Shown: positions 1 through 9,459, counted from the first letter of the stretch. The stretch: 64,000 nucleotides of DNA from Rhodoferax sp. (GCF_028714215.1 NZ_JAQTMS010000002.1:124001-188000); one strand, 5' to 3'. Notes: generated by a model not told the origin, from the letters alone. Made by a program: numbers and translations.

Positions 1-1306
1 TCTTGCCTTTGCCTTCAATCGCTTGCTGGGCGTTGACCAGCAAGTTCATGACGACCTGTTTCAGCAGATCGGCGTCTCCCCACACCTGGGGCAAATCGGG
101 ATCGAGCTTGGTCGCGATCTCGATCTGCTTCAAGGAGGCTGGACGCTCGACAAAGCGCACGGTGTCTTCAATCACCTGGTTGAGGTTGAAAAACCCCTTC
201 ACCGGAACCTTCTCCCGCGCGAAGTCAAGCAGCCGCTTGATGATGCTGGCACAGCGCTTGGTCTCGCGGATCACCAGGTCCAAATCCTCCGCGTCCTCGC
301 TCCCCTCCGGCGCTTTCTTGCGCATCAAGGAGGTGAAAGTCAGTACGCCGGTCAGCGGGTTATTTAACTCATGGGCAATGCCGGACGCCAGCACGCCGAT
401 CGAAGCCAGTTTTTCGCCTTGCGCGACCTCGGCCTTGGCGGCCAGAAGCTCCTGCGTCCTCTGCGCAACTTTCTGCTCCAGTGTTTGCACCAATTCCTGC
501 ATCTCTCGTCGTGATTCATTGAGGGCGCCGGTCATCTGGTTGAAAGAGCCGGCAACGCGCCCAAATTCATCATCACTGCGCACCGGAATATTTTGGTCTA
601 GGCTGCCGGCAGCGATCTTCTTGGCACCGGACTCCAGGTCTTTCAGGGGCACGTAGATCAGGCGCTGAAGCAAGACGCCGATGCTGATGGAGAAAAGGAG
701 AATGAAGCCGACCGAGCTGCCAATGACGTGAACGGCGTGCGTCTTCATTGACTGGTCCAGCTCATCCAGGGAGTAGGCAATATCGACGATGCCAAGCACC
801 GACTGACTGACCGGGTGCTCATGGCATGACGCCGATGAGCAGGAGGGCTCGTTGCGTATCGCGTGCATGGTGCCAAGAACTCGGTGCCCGTCCGCTGTTT
901 CAATTATTTTCCAGCGCTTGTCGTCGGGGACCTGCTTCAGGGGCTGACTGGTCAGGTGGCAGTTGATGCAGGGCTCGTCTTTTTGTTCAACCGAGTACCC
1001 AACTTCTGATTTGCGGTTTGAATGAATGATCGTGCCGTCCTTGCTGATCACCCGGATACGCTCAATGCCTTTTTGCTTGCTGATGTCCTCGATGATCTTC
1101 TCAACAATGTCACGCTTGTTCACCAACATCGTATAGCGGGTGCTGGCAACCACCATTTCTGCAATTTGGGTGACATGTCTGGAAACCACGCTTTGCAGGT
1201 CTTCCTGCCGGTGTTTCAGAAACAGCAGCGTGAACAGGACCATCGCCATTGAAAGGACAATGATCAGATACAGACTGATTTTGAACCTGAGACTATTTTT
1301 GGGCAT
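1..1306 (-). CDS. Sensor histidine kinase with periplasmic c-type heme domain (3' end cut by window edge)
   Basis: The first 435 residues of a membrane histidine kinase are visible; the end of the ATPase domain lies outside the window. A membrane helix at about residues 9-30 is followed by a periplasmic domain of about 160 residues, a second helix near 193-214, a HAMP segment and a HisKA box (HELNNP, phosphoacceptor His312). The ATPase N-box (NLLVNAQQAI) is reached at the left edge. The periplasmic part holds a canonical heme c motif CINCH (Cys113, Cys116, His117) and a second, wider CSSASCH (Cys156, Cys161, His162, CX4CH). The frame is open throughout and the ATG at 1306 is the natural start. 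Inference: a redox or gas sensor carrying one or two covalent hemes. The response regulator is not in view. Confidence 0.88.
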   Translation of the reverse strand, partial: MPKNSLRFKISLYLIIVLSMAMVLFTLLFLKHRQEDLQSVVSRHVTQIAEMVVASTRYTMLVNKRDIVEKIIEDISKQKGIERIRVISKDGTIIHSNRKSEVGYSVEQKDEPCINCHLTSQPLKQVPDDKRWKIIETADGHRVLGTMHAIRNEPSCSSASCHEHPVSQSVLGIVDIAYSLDELDQSMKTHAVHVIGSSVGFILLFSISIGVLLQRLIYVPLKDLESGAKKIAAGSLDQNIPVRSDDEFGRVAGSFNQMTGALNESRREMQELVQTLEQKVAQRTQELLAAKAEVAQGEKLASIGVLASGIAHELNNPLTGVLTFTSLMRKKAPEGSEDAEDLDLVIRETKRCASIIKRLLDFAREKVPVKGFFNLNQVIEDTVRFVERPASLKQIEIATKLDPDLPQVWGDADLLKQVVMNLLVNAQQAIEGKGK

Positions 1307-1378
1307 TTAGCAGGCGAACCCCATGCGCGAGAACGATTATGACATCGCCCTGCCAAATCACGGGGGTCAAACTGCCTC

Positions 1379-1849
1379 CTATTGATGTGGCTCAGGTGCC
1401 ATGCGCAAAGGAATCGTCACCGGCCCATCGTTCACCAGATGGACCTGCATATCGGCACCGAATTGCCCGGTCTGCACGTTGGGGTGCACCCGTCTGGCCT
1501 GGGCCACAAAATACTCGTACAGCCGGCGTCCCTGGTCCGGTCTTGCCGCAGCCGTGAAACTCGGTCGGTTGCCACCCGAAGCATCGGCGGCCAGCGTGAA
1601 CTGGCTCACCACCAGCAGGCCTCCCGCGGTGCCGCGACCGTCCATGTCCTGCACGCTGCGATTCATCTTGCCGGCCGCATCGCTGAAAATGCGCAGCTTG
1701 CCGATCTTGGCCAGCATTTTTTCGCACTCGACTTCACTGTCGCCGCACTCGGCGCACAGCAGTACCAGCAGGCCGGCGTCGATCTCTCCCACCACTTGGC
1801 CATCAATCACGACGCGCGCCGTACTGACCCGTTGCAAGAGAGCCATCAT
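1379..1849 (-). CDS. dtd: D-aminoacyl-tRNA deacylase
   Basis: Dtd hydrolyses D-aminoacyl-tRNA (and Gly-tRNA-Ala), keeping D-amino acids out of proteins in the cytoplasm. The family signature is complete: an N-terminus aligning with the family's M-x-ALxQRV start, the SQFTLAAD active-site strand, NRPSF, and the Gly-cisPro motif in NDGPVTIPL near the C-terminus. I chose the ATG at 1849 because the reading frame can be extended 15 codons upstream only into the 3' end of the efflux gene, and those residues have no family counterpart. Length from this start is 156 aa, slightly longer than the usual 145-150. It is the last gene of a minus-strand run after tyrS and the CDF transporter. Confidence 0.95.
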   Translation of the reverse strand: MMALLQRVSTARVVIDGQVVGEIDAGLLVLLCAECGDSEVECEKMLAKIGKLRIFSDAAGKMNRSVQDMDGRGTAGGLLVVSQFTLAADASGGNRPSFTAAARPDQGRRLYEYFVAQARRVHPNVQTGQFGADMQVHLVNDGPVTIPLRMAPEPHQ

Positions 1850-1868
1850 GCCGGGCAACCAGAGAACT

Positions 1869-2786
1869 TCATAGCAGGTCCCGGGCGTCGTCAAAATGCG
1901 CCTCGACGTCGCTGGGCAGCAACTGGATGGTGGCGCGCAAGCCCGGCACCGCGCTCATCAGCGCCTGCTCGACACTGGTGCGCACCGCGGCGGCACGCCC
2001 CAGCGACCAACTGGCCGGCATGTGCATGTGCAAGTCGACAAAGCGGCGCTGGCCCGAGCGGCGGCTGGTGACGTGGTCAAAACGGATGGTGTGGTGGTCA
2101 AAATCCGCCAGCGTCTTCTCGATCTCGCGCAACACCTCGGGCTCCACCGCCTCGTCCATCAAGCCCTGCGATGAGCGCCACATCAAGTGAACGCCTTCCC
2201 AAAGGATATTCAGTGCCACCCCGATGGCGGCCACGGCATCAAGCCAGACCCAACCGGTCAGCGCCACGCCGGCCAGGCCCAGTACCACGCCAGCCGAGGT
2301 CCAGACATCCGTCACCAGGTGCTTGGCATCGGCCTCCAGGGCGATCGAGCGATGCGCCTTGGCGGCACTGAACATGACCCAGGCCAGCAAACCGTTGAGT
2401 GCCGAACTCAGCACCGACAGGGCCAGGCCCCAACCCAGGTCCTGCAAAGGTTGCGGCTCCAACAGTCTTGAGGCAGCGGCCCAAATAATGCCGACGGCCA
2501 CGCCAACAATCAAAGCGCCTTCGAAACCGCTGGAGAAATATTCCGCCTTGTGGTGGCCATAAGGATGATCTTCATCCGCCGGGCGCTGCGCAATGGTCAC
2601 CATCATCAGCGCAAAGATGGCGCTCGCCAGGTTCACAAACGACTCCATCGCATCCGACAGCAAACCAACCGAGTCGGTGACGTACCAAGCCAGTGTTTTC
2701 AGAACGATGGTGATGACCGCCACCGAGATCGAGGCCCACAGCAGGCGTTGCGGCGTCAAGAAACGGATCGGCAGGAGTGAAATCAT
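1869..2786 (-). CDS. Cation diffusion facilitator (CDF) metal efflux protein
   Basis: This 305-aa inner-membrane protein has the CDF layout: six hydrophobic segments in the first about 200 residues, then a cytoplasmic metal-sensing alpha/beta domain ending in VDLHMHMP. The TM5 site HLVTD (HX3D) is intact. The TM2 site reads SDAMES, so the second acidic ligand of the classical DX3D pair is not in its usual place; the protein also carries the [16 protein letters not shown] segment common to FieF-like members. Substrate is probably Fe, Zn, Mn or Co(II) exchanged for protons; it cannot be fixed from sequence. It starts 6 bp after the tyrS stop, so co-transcription with tyrS is likely. Confidence 0.85.
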   Translation of the reverse strand: MISLLPIRFLTPQRLLWASISVAVITIVLKTLAWYVTDSVGLLSDAMESFVNLASAIFALMMVTIAQRPADEDHPYGHHKAEYFSSGFEGALIVGVAVGIIWAAASRLLEPQPLQDLGWGLALSVLSSALNGLLAWVMFSAAKAHRSIALEADAKHLVTDVWTSAGVVLGLAGVALTGWVWLDAVAAIGVALNILWEGVHLMWRSSQGLMDEAVEPEVLREIEKTLADFDHHTIRFDHVTSRRSGQRRFVDLHMHMPASWSLGRAAAVRTSVEQALMSAVPGLRATIQLLPSDVEAHFDDARDLL

Positions 2787-2792
2787 GGAGTC

Positions 2793-4037
2793 TCAGCCCA
2801 GCGTGACCTTGGCAAACTTGCGCTTGCCGACCTGTAGCACGTAAGTGCCAGCGCCCAGCTTCAGTCCTTTGTCGCTGACCACGCTGGAATCGACGCGCAC
2901 ACCGCCGCCATCGATCAGGCGATTGCCTTCGCCGCCCGAGGCCGCCAAACCAGCCAACTTGAGCACGGCGGCAATGCCCAGCGGGCCGCCCCTCTCACCC
3001 AGAGGCAAGGACAACTGGACAATCTGGTCCGGCACGCCGCCCTTGCTGCGGTTGATGAAATCCTGCTCGGCCGCATCGGCCGCCGCGTGCGAATGAAAGC
3101 GGGCGGTAATCTCCTTGGCCAGCGCCACTTTCGCCTCTTTCGGGTTGCGGCCGGCATCGACCTCGGCTTTTAAAGCGGCGATGTCGGCCTCGCTCCTGAA
3201 GCTGAGCAAGCTGTACCAGCGCCACATCAACAGGTCGGAAATGCTCAACACCTTGGCAAACATGGTGTTGGCGTCTTCCGAGATGCCGATGTAGTTGTTC
3301 TTGCTCTTGGACATTTTTTCAATGCCGTCCAGCCCTTCGAGCAGCGGCATGGTCAAAATGCATTGCGGCTCCTGGCCGTATTCGGCTTGCAGGTGACGCC
3401 CCACCAGCAAATTGAATTTTTGATCGGTCCCCCCCAGTTCCAGATCGCTTTTTAGTGCCACCGAGTCGTAGCCCTGCATCAGCGGGTACAGGAACTCATG
3501 CACGCTGATCGGAACGCCCGCCTTGAAGCGCTCATGAAAATCATTGCGCTCCATCATCCGGGCCACCGTGTACCTGGCCGCCAGTTCAATCATGCCACGC
3601 GAGCCCAAGGCATCACCCCACTCGCTGTTGTAGCGAATCTCGGTTCGGGACGGATCCAGCACCATGGCAGCCTGACGATAGTAGGTCTGGGCATTGAGTT
3701 CGATCTGCTCCCGGCTCAAGGGGGGGCGGGTATTGTTGCGGCCCGAGGGGTCACCAATCAGGGTCGTGAAATCGCCGATCAGAAAGATCACCGTGTGCCC
3801 CAAGTCCTGCAACTGACGCATTTTGTTCAGCACCACGGTATGGCCAAGGTGGATGTCGGGCGCCGTCGGATCCAAGCCCAGCTTGATGCGCAGCGGCTTG
3901 CCAGTGGCCTCGGAACGCGCCAGCTTCCTGACCCAATCCTCTTGCGGAATCAGTTCTTCGCAAGCCCGCAAAGACACGGCAAGCGCCTCCCGAACACAAT
4001 CTGTTACAGGAAATTCGGGGGCCAGTGCTTGATTCAT
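2793..4037 (-). CDS. tyrS: Tyrosine--tRNA ligase
   Basis: Class I aminoacyl-tRNA synthetase charging tRNA-Tyr. The HIGH motif reads HLGH at residues 63-66, the KMSKS loop is exact at 241-245, and a C-terminal S4 RNA-binding domain occupies about 345-410 (ending VLQVGKRKFAKVTLG). At 414 aa it matches the shorter TyrZ-type bacterial enzymes. The ATG at 4037 gives a normal N-terminus. It is divergent from the M23 peptidase gene and is followed 6 bp later by the CDF transporter. Confidence 0.97.
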   Translation of the reverse strand: MNQALAPEFPVTDCVREALAVSLRACEELIPQEDWVRKLARSEATGKPLRIKLGLDPTAPDIHLGHTVVLNKMRQLQDLGHTVIFLIGDFTTLIGDPSGRNNTRPPLSREQIELNAQTYYRQAAMVLDPSRTEIRYNSEWGDALGSRGMIELAARYTVARMMERNDFHERFKAGVPISVHEFLYPLMQGYDSVALKSDLELGGTDQKFNLLVGRHLQAEYGQEPQCILTMPLLEGLDGIEKMSKSKNNYIGISEDANTMFAKVLSISDLLMWRWYSLLSFRSEADIAALKAEVDAGRNPKEAKVALAKEITARFHSHAAADAAEQDFINRSKGGVPDQIVQLSLPLGERGGPLGIAAVLKLAGLAASGGEGNRLIDGGGVRVDSSVVSDKGLKLGAGTYVLQVGKRKFAKVTLG

Positions 4038-4178
4038 AAGGGTTTTTCTTGATGCGACGGGATGGAGCGAAGTTATACTCTGCGCTTGCTCAAGTACGGG
4101 ATTTTAATTCGACCCGCCTGCGTACCTTCGTTGTCTGTCCGGTTGCACACCAACCAACCCTCACCTGGAACCGTTCTT

Positions 4179-5576
4179 TTGATAAACAGCCTTGTTGACG
4201 CCGGAACTGCTTTCCTGACTTTTTCCGGCCGGACTGTCAAACAATACCCCAAACGAATTACGGCGTTCGTCGCCGCGTTACTGCTCGCTGGCGGCGGCGG
4301 CGCCTTTGCGGTGGCCACCCTGGCACCGGATGCGTCCGAGTTGCCGGTGCGGGAAGTCCTGGAGTCGGTACCCACCCTGGCTCTCAATATTCCGTCCGAC
4401 CTGGACCTCCAGACCTTGAAGCTTTTCAGATCGGAGGTCACGCGCTCCAGCGACACCGCCGATACCTTGCTCAGTCGCCTGGGCGTTGACGATGCATCCG
4501 CTGCCGCCTTCCTTCGCTCCGATACCATTGCGCGCCAAATATTGCTTGGTCGCAACGGCCGCAACGTGACCGCTGAAACTGACGATAACAACCACTTGCT
4601 GAAACTCAGTGCGCGCTGGAGCCCGGAAGACAACGGGAACTTTAACCGTCTGGTGCTTGAGAAGACACCCCAAGGTTTTCAATCACGCATTGAAATCGCT
4701 GCCTTGACCGCCTCGTCCCGGCTCGCCAGCGGCACCATCCAGAGCTCGCTGTTTGCAGCCACTGACGATGCCAAAATCCCGGACAGCATCGCCACTCAAC
4801 TGGCGGAGATTTTCTCTGGTGACATCGACTTCCACCGCGCGCTGCGCAAGGGCGACCGGTTTTCGGTTGTTTACGAAACCCTTGAGGGCGACGGCGAACC
4901 ACTGCGGACCGGGCGCGTGTTGAGCGCCGAGTTTGTCAACAACGGCAAGACTTTCCAGGCCATGTGGTTCAAGGACTCGGTGACCGCCGGCGCGCCAACT
5001 GCCGATGCTTCGCGTGCCGCCGACGCCCGCGGCAAGGGCGGCTATTACACGCTGGACGGGCAAAGCCTGCGCCGCGCCTTTCTCGCCTCGCCGATGGAAT
5101 TCTCCCGGATCACGAGCGGCTTCAAGATGCGCTTTCACCCTATCCTGCAAACCATGCGGGCTCACCAGGGCGTCGACTACGGTGCGCCAACGGGCACACC
5201 GGTGCGTAGCGTTGGTGATGGCGTGGTGGAATTTGCCGGCGTCCAAAATGGCTACGGCAACGTGATCATCCTGAAGCACCGCAACAACTACAACACGGTG
5301 TACGCCCATCTGAGCCGGATCAACGTCCGCAAAGGTGCCAGCGTAAGCCAGGGCCAGACCATCGGCGCAGTGGGCGCGACGGGCTGGGCCACCGGCCCTC
5401 ATTTGCATTTTGAGTTCAGGGTCAATGGTGTTTACCGCGATCCGCTCACCATTGCCCGTCAAAGCGAGTCGATTCCCGTCTCCGCATCTGCCAAGCCCAT
5501 GTTTACCCGCCTCGCGGCCGAGAACCGCATTGCGCTGGCAGCGGCGGCGTCGGTGCAACAGAGCAGCGCCCAATAG
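4179..5576 (+). CDS. M23-family murein endopeptidase, membrane-anchored
   Basis: Predicted periplasmic zinc endopeptidase that cuts peptidoglycan cross-links. A single N-terminal membrane or signal segment (ITAFVAALLLAGGG...) is followed by an OapA/Csd3-like N-terminal domain and a LytM domain with zinc ligands in HQGVD (about residue 329) and HLHFE (about 408). An ATG at 4062 is in frame, but it sits on the tyrS divergent promoter region and adds 39 residues without signal character. I prefer the TTG at 4179, giving MINSLVDAG... and 465 aa. A -10-like TATACT at 4074-4079 would put that ATG upstream of the transcript. The neighbour anmK recycles cell-wall sugars, so the pair probably works in murein turnover. 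Confidence 0.88.
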   Translation: MINSLVDAGTAFLTFSGRTVKQYPKRITAFVAALLLAGGGGAFAVATLAPDASELPVREVLESVPTLALNIPSDLDLQTLKLFRSEVTRSSDTADTLLSRLGVDDASAAAFLRSDTIARQILLGRNGRNVTAETDDNNHLLKLSARWSPEDNGNFNRLVLEKTPQGFQSRIEIAALTASSRLASGTIQSSLFAATDDAKIPDSIATQLAEIFSGDIDFHRALRKGDRFSVVYETLEGDGEPLRTGRVLSAEFVNNGKTFQAMWFKDSVTAGAPTADASRAADARGKGGYYTLDGQSLRRAFLASPMEFSRITSGFKMRFHPILQTMRAHQGVDYGAPTGTPVRSVGDGVVEFAGVQNGYGNVIILKHRNNYNTVYAHLSRINVRKGASVSQGQTIGAVGATGWATGPHLHFEFRVNGVYRDPLTIARQSESIPVSASAKPMFTRLAAENRIALAAAASVQQSSAQ

Positions 5577-5601
5577 GGTTTGCGGCAAAGGCACACCAAG
5601 C

Positions 5602-6717
5602 GTGTCTGAGCTCTACGTCGGCCTGATGTCTGGCACCTCGCTGGACGGGGTAGACGGGGTCCTGGCGGACTTCTCGGGTGCCCGGCTGACCGTCCTGGCC
5701 CATGCCAGCGCGCCGTTTTCACCCGCTTTGACCCGGGAGTTACTCGCTCTCAACAGCCCATGCCGCAATGAGTTGCACCGCTCCGCCCTGGCCGCCAATG
5801 CGCTGGTGGGTGTTTACGCGCAAGTGGTGGCCAAGTTGCTTCAACAGTCCGGGATTGCCAGCGCTGCCATTACCGCCATCGGGGCCCACGGCCAGACTGT
5901 GCGCCACCGGCCACAAACGTACGGCGGCACCGGTTACACCCTGCAACTCAACAACCCCGCCCTGTTGGCTGAAATTACCGGCATCGACGTCGTTGCCGAT
6001 TTTCGCAGCCGCGATGTCGCTGCCGGCGGACAAGGCGCTCCACTGGTGCCACCGTTTCACCAATCGGTATTCGGACGCTACGGCGAAACCGTCGCAGTGC
6101 TCAACATTGGCGGTATTTCCAACCTCACCGTGGTTGGCCCCGAACTGGCCGACGACGTGATGGGATTTGACTGCGGTCCCGGCAACGCACTGATAGACGC
6201 CTGGTGCCAGCAGCATCTTGGCCAGGCCTTTGATGCCAACGGCAACTGGGCAGCCAGCGGCCAGATTCATGCCGACCTGTTGGCCGCCTTGCTGGACGAA
6301 CCCTACTTTGCCTTGCCAGTCCCCAAAAGCACCGGGCGCGACCTGTTCAACCCTGGCTGGCTGGCCGGAAAACTTGCAGGGTTTGGCGCTCTGGCGCCGG
6401 CCGATGTCCAAGCCACTTTGACGGAGCTGACCGCCAGCGTTTGTGCGGCAGGCATTCAGCGCTATGGACTTGAAAGCAAAAGTCTGATTGTGTGTGGCGG
6501 TGGCGCCTTCAACGGCCATCTGATGCGGCGACTACAGGCTCATTTACCGAACCTCCCCGTGCAATCTTCGCAAACCCGTGGATTGCCTCCGCTGCAGGTC
6601 GAGGCGGCCGCCTTTGCATGGCTGGCACGCAAGACTGTTTTGCGCGAAACAGCCAGTCTAAAAACGGTAACGGGCGCCCAAGGCGCCCGCATCCTGGGAG
6701 CGGTTTACCCGGCCTAA
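5602..6717 (+). CDS. anmK: Anhydro-N-acetylmuramic acid kinase
   Basis: AnmK phosphorylates and opens 1,6-anhydro-MurNAc to MurNAc-6-phosphate in cytoplasmic cell-wall recycling. The protein begins GLMSGTSLDGVDGVL, the family's ATP-binding signature, and carries DFRSRDVAAGGQGAPLVP, the catalytic region MGFDCGPGN and the late VCGGGAFNGHLM. The frame is open well upstream inside the peptidase gene, but the GTG at 5602 starts exactly where family members start and gives 371 aa. It lies 25 bp after the M23 peptidase stop, so the two are probably one transcript. Confidence 0.96.
   Translation: MSELYVGLMSGTSLDGVDGVLADFSGARLTVLAHASAPFSPALTRELLALNSPCRNELHRSALAANALVGVYAQVVAKLLQQSGIASAAITAIGAHGQTVRHRPQTYGGTGYTLQLNNPALLAEITGIDVVADFRSRDVAAGGQGAPLVPPFHQSVFGRYGETVAVLNIGGISNLTVVGPELADDVMGFDCGPGNALIDAWCQQHLGQAFDANGNWAASGQIHADLLAALLDEPYFALPVPKSTGRDLFNPGWLAGKLAGFGALAPADVQATLTELTASVCAAGIQRYGLESKSLIVCGGGAFNGHLMRRLQAHLPNLPVQSSQTRGLPPLQVEAAAFAWLARKTVLRETASLKTVTGAQGARILGAVYPA
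6672..6688 (-). terminator. Possible terminator for erpA, inside anmK 3' end
   Basis: Inverted repeat GGGCGCC-CAA-GGCGCCC. Read on the minus strand it is followed after seven bases by TTTTT. It lies within the anmK coding end and downstream of the convergent erpA. The T-run is displaced from the stem, so this is a weak call. Confidence 0.25.
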
Positions 6718-6736
6718 GCGGGACCGCCCCGCAAGG

Positions 6737-7099
6737 TTAGGAGAAGCTCGAGCCGCAGCCGCAGGTGGTGGTGGCGTTGGGGTTCTTGATCACGAACTGC
6801 GCGCCCTGCAGATCTTCCTTGTAATCAATCTCGGCGCCAACCAGATACTGATAGCTCATGGCGTCGATCAACAAGGACACGCCATTCTTGGTCATGGTGG
6901 TGTCGTCCTCATTGGTGATCTCGTCAAAAGTGAAACCATACTGAAAACCAGAACAGCCGCCACCCTGCACGAACACGCGCAATTTCAGGTCAGGGTTGCC
7001 CTCTTCGGCGATCAGATCGGCCACTTTCGCGGCTGCGCTGTCCGTGAAAAGAATCGGGCTCGGCATATCAATTTCGACGTTTTCCGCGACGACGCTCAT
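6737..7099 (-). CDS. erpA: Iron-sulfur cluster insertion protein ErpA (A-type carrier)
   Basis: A-type Fe-S carrier that hands clusters to apoproteins. The three cluster cysteines are present: one in [11 protein letters not shown] and two in the C-terminal CGCGSSFS. The in-frame ATG at 7168 adds 23 residues with no family counterpart; the ATG at 7099 ([10 protein letters not shown]) is preceded by AAAGGA at good spacing and gives 120 aa, the expected length. It converges on anmK with a 19-bp gap. Confidence 0.96.
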   Translation of the reverse strand: MSVVAENVEIDMPSPILFTDSAAAKVADLIAEEGNPDLKLRVFVQGGGCSGFQYGFTFDEITNEDDTTMTKNGVSLLIDAMSYQYLVGAEIDYKEDLQGAQFVIKNPNATTTCGCGSSFS

Positions 7100-7219
7100 G
7101 GTATTTCCTTTTAAAGTGTTCAGAACAGAACTGGCTTGGCTGTCGCCTAGCTGCGGACTGTTCCGCAAGTTTTCAATGTCAATTATATTAATACTACAGC
7201 AATTCGCTCAACAATTCAG

Positions 7220-7615
7220 CTAGCTGTTATTTGCCGCCAATTTGAGTGTGGGTTTTTCTTCGCTTTCAAGGGTCGGGCACAATTGCCCGCCGATGATCGC
7301 TCCCTGATGCATCTCCAGCGCGCTGTAGTGGACATCCCCCTGGATACGCGCCTTGGGCTGCAATTCCAGCATGACGCGCGCGTGCACCGGCCCTTTGACC
7401 GTACCGTTGACGATGATGTGGTCGGCGCGGATGCCGCCGATCACGCTGGCGGTCTCGGAGATCACCAGGATGCTGGCCTGCTCGTCCTTGGCGCTGATAT
7501 CCCCGACCACCGCACCATCAATCCGCAAACCGTCACAAAACTTGAGGTTTCCGTCAATCTCGCTGCCCTCCGCAATCAGGCTTCGAATGGGAGGCTGCTT
7601 TTTCTTGTTGAACAC
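7220..7615 (-). CDS. Bactofilin-family cytoskeletal protein
   Basis: A 131-aa protein dominated by the right-handed beta-helix repeats of bactofilins (GNLKFCDGLRIDGAVVGDI, VIGGIRADHIIVNGTVKGPV, ARIQGDVHYSALEMHQGAIIGG). Bactofilins polymerise without nucleotide and scaffold peptidoglycan enzymes at chosen sites. A basic N-terminal stretch (MFNKKKQPP) could contact the membrane. It sits 36 bp after the coiled-coil membrane protein gene, and an M23 peptidase gene lies 1.6 kb away, an association often seen with bactofilins. Confidence 0.9.
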   Translation of the reverse strand: MFNKKKQPPIRSLIAEGSEIDGNLKFCDGLRIDGAVVGDISAKDEQASILVISETASVIGGIRADHIIVNGTVKGPVHARVMLELQPKARIQGDVHYSALEMHQGAIIGGQLCPTLESEEKPTLKLAANNS

Positions 7616-7651
7616 GTAACTACCCCACGATGTGTTGAAAAATACCCTGGA

Positions 7652-8380
7652 CTACAACTTGATGGATTGCACCGCCTTGGTAACCGCACCATCCATCACT
7701 TTGGCGCCAACGCCCTTGATCTGGGTGGCTGGCGGCAATTCCAAAACACCCTCCAGGCGACCGTACTGCTTGAGCTTGATGGCCTGGCCACCGCCCGGCA
7801 GGGTTGCCATCCACGGCTTGCCATTTTGCACGCCGGTGAACGTCAACTCCAGCCGGCCATTGAATTCCGGCGGATTCTTCCGAGCCTGGATCACCAGCAC
7901 CTGCCATCTTATTTCATGTCCATTGCGAACCTCGGCCTGCAGGCCACGTATCACAATGCCCTCAACGCCGGCGCTCGGTATCAACTTCTCGAAAAAACCC
8001 AAATCGTCACGCAAACTCTGGATTTCCGCTTCAAGCTGCTTGTTCAGGCTCGCCAGTCTTTCCTGCGCCACTTTTTCGGAGGTCATCATAGTGCCAGACG
8101 TGTTGGCGATCAACTGCGCTTGATCACGCTGCGCCGTCAGGGTCACCACCTGCGCCCGCAAGCTCACCAGTTCGGAGCGCAATTGCTGTAGTTCTTCCTT
8201 GGTATCACCATCGAGCCCGGCAATGTCCTTGCCAAATTCAAAAGCCCACAGACCAATGGCCGCGCAAAAACCAAGAACGATTGCCAGCACGGCCCAACGA
8301 AACGGCCAGGGCAAGGCACTGCGCACCGACATGCGCGGGGCGCTGACAGTCAAGCGGCGGAGAAACAGGCGGAGTCGCAT
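7652..8380 (-). CDS. Single-pass membrane protein with periplasmic coiled coil (DUF6776-like)
   Basis: A 242-aa protein of no known function. It has one membrane helix at about 28-50 (WAVLAIVLGFCAAIGLWAFEF), then a coiled coil from about 58 to 120 (heptads in EELQQLRSELVSLRAQVVTL), then a compact domain ending GAKVMDGAVTKAVQSIKL. The layout resembles proteins annotated DUF6776 in Burkholderiales, where it precedes a bactofilin gene as here. A role as membrane partner of the bactofilin is an inference from adjacency only. Confidence 0.7.
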   Translation of the reverse strand: MRLRLFLRRLTVSAPRMSVRSALPWPFRWAVLAIVLGFCAAIGLWAFEFGKDIAGLDGDTKEELQQLRSELVSLRAQVVTLTAQRDQAQLIANTSGTMMTSEKVAQERLASLNKQLEAEIQSLRDDLGFFEKLIPSAGVEGIVIRGLQAEVRNGHEIRWQVLVIQARKNPPEFNGRLELTFTGVQNGKPWMATLPGGGQAIKLKQYGRLEGVLELPPATQIKGVGAKVMDGAVTKAVQSIKL

Positions 8381-8424
8381 GGCGCGGTGAGTATGGGGCG
8401 CTGAGTCTAACAGCCGGAAAGCAA

Positions 8425-8456
8425 ACAGCCGCCGGAACCTGCATTCTGGCGGCTGT
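8425..8456 (-). terminator. Hairpin downstream of rpsI
   Basis: Nine-base stem ACAGCCGCC / GGCGGCTGT with a 14-base loop, 39 bp after the rpsI stop. On the minus strand it is followed by TTGCTTTCC, a poor T-run, so it may be an attenuating rather than a full terminator. Confidence 0.45.
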
Positions 8457-8494
8457 TGCTTGACAACACCTGGTTGCCGTAATGTCGTCTGAAA

Positions 8495-8887
8495 TTAGCG
8501 CTTGCTGAACTGCTTGCGGCGACGGGCGCCGTGGAAGCCAACCTTCTTGCGCTCGACTTCACGGGCATCGCGCGTGACAAAACCAGCTTTGCTCAGCTCG
8601 GACTTGAGCGTTGCATCGTAGTCGATCAGGGCGCGGGTAATACCGTGGCGCACGGCACCGGCCTGGCCTGATTCGCCACCGCCGGCAACGTTGACCATGA
8701 TGTCAAAGGTCTGGGCGTGGTTGGTCAAAAACAGGGGTTGCTTGCAAATCATGATGGAGGTTTGACGACCGAAGAACTTTTCGATGTCTTTGCCATTGAC
8801 CACGATCTGGCCGGAGCCCTTCTTGAGAAATACACGAGCCACGCTGGATTTGCGACGGCCGGTACCATTGTTCCATTCACCAATCAT
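8495..8887 (-). CDS. rpsI: 30S ribosomal protein S9
   Basis: A 130-aa S9 protein with the typical [16 protein letters not shown]-terminal region and the basic C-terminal tail [18 protein letters not shown] that reaches into the P site. It follows rplM by 11 bp, the standard L13-S9 operon. Confidence 0.99.
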   Translation of the reverse strand: MIGEWNNGTGRRKSSVARVFLKKGSGQIVVNGKDIEKFFGRQTSIMICKQPLFLTNHAQTFDIMVNVAGGGESGQAGAVRHGITRALIDYDATLKSELSKAGFVTRDAREVERKKVGFHGARRRKQFSKR

Positions 8888-8898
8888 ATCGAAGCTCC

Positions 8899-9330
8899 TT
8901 AAATTTCCAACACTTTGGGTTGCTGGGCAGTGTGCGGATGCTCGGCACCACCGTACACCTTGAGCTTCTTGATCATGGCGTAGCCCAGCGGGCCTTTTGG
9001 CAGCATGCCCTTGACGGCTTTTTCCAAAGCGCGGCCAGGGAACTTGGCTTGCATGTCGCGGAAGTTGATGGCGGAAATGCCACCCGGATAGCCGGAGTGG
9101 CTGTAATACACTTTGTCAAGCGGCTTGGCGCCGGTGACGCGCAGCTGGGCTGCATTGATGACGACAATAAAGTCGCCGGTGTCGACGTGAGGCGTGTAAA
9201 TGGCCTTGTGTTTGCCGCGCAAACGGAGAGCAACTTCGCTGGCTACTCGTCCGAGGACCTTATCGGTCGCGTCAATCACAAACCACTCGTGCACCACGTC
9301 AGCGGGTTTTGCGCTGAAGGTCTTGGTCAT
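8899..9330 (-). CDS. rplM: 50S ribosomal protein L13
   Basis: A 143-aa L13 with family landmarks: [51 protein letters not shown], and [12 protein letters not shown]. First gene of the rplM-rpsI operon. The leader of about 120 bases upstream could hold an autoregulatory L13 structure, but I cannot define one by eye. Confidence 0.99.
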   Translation of the reverse strand: MTKTFSAKPADVVHEWFVIDATDKVLGRVASEVALRLRGKHKAIYTPHVDTGDFIVVINAAQLRVTGAKPLDKVYYSHSGYPGGISAINFRDMQAKFPGRALEKAVKGMLPKGPLGYAMIKKLKVYGGAEHPHTAQQPKVLEI

Positions 9331-9453
9331 GAGTTTTCTCTAAAAAAGAGGGTTTGCCGGGCTCTTTTCCACGGTCGGCGTTCCTCTGATGGGAATCTCT
9401 TAGGTGGGATTGAAACTTCGCCGCGGAGCCACAAAAGCGCTGCGAAGCCGAGC

Positions 9454-9459
9454 ATTATA
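9454..9459 (-). promoter_or_regulatory. Candidate -10 box of rplM-rpsI
   Basis: A perfect TATAAT on the minus strand, about 124 bases upstream of rplM. No convincing -35 hexamer sits at 16-18 bp spacing, so the call rests on the -10 alone and on its position before a strongly expressed operon. Confidence 0.4.
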
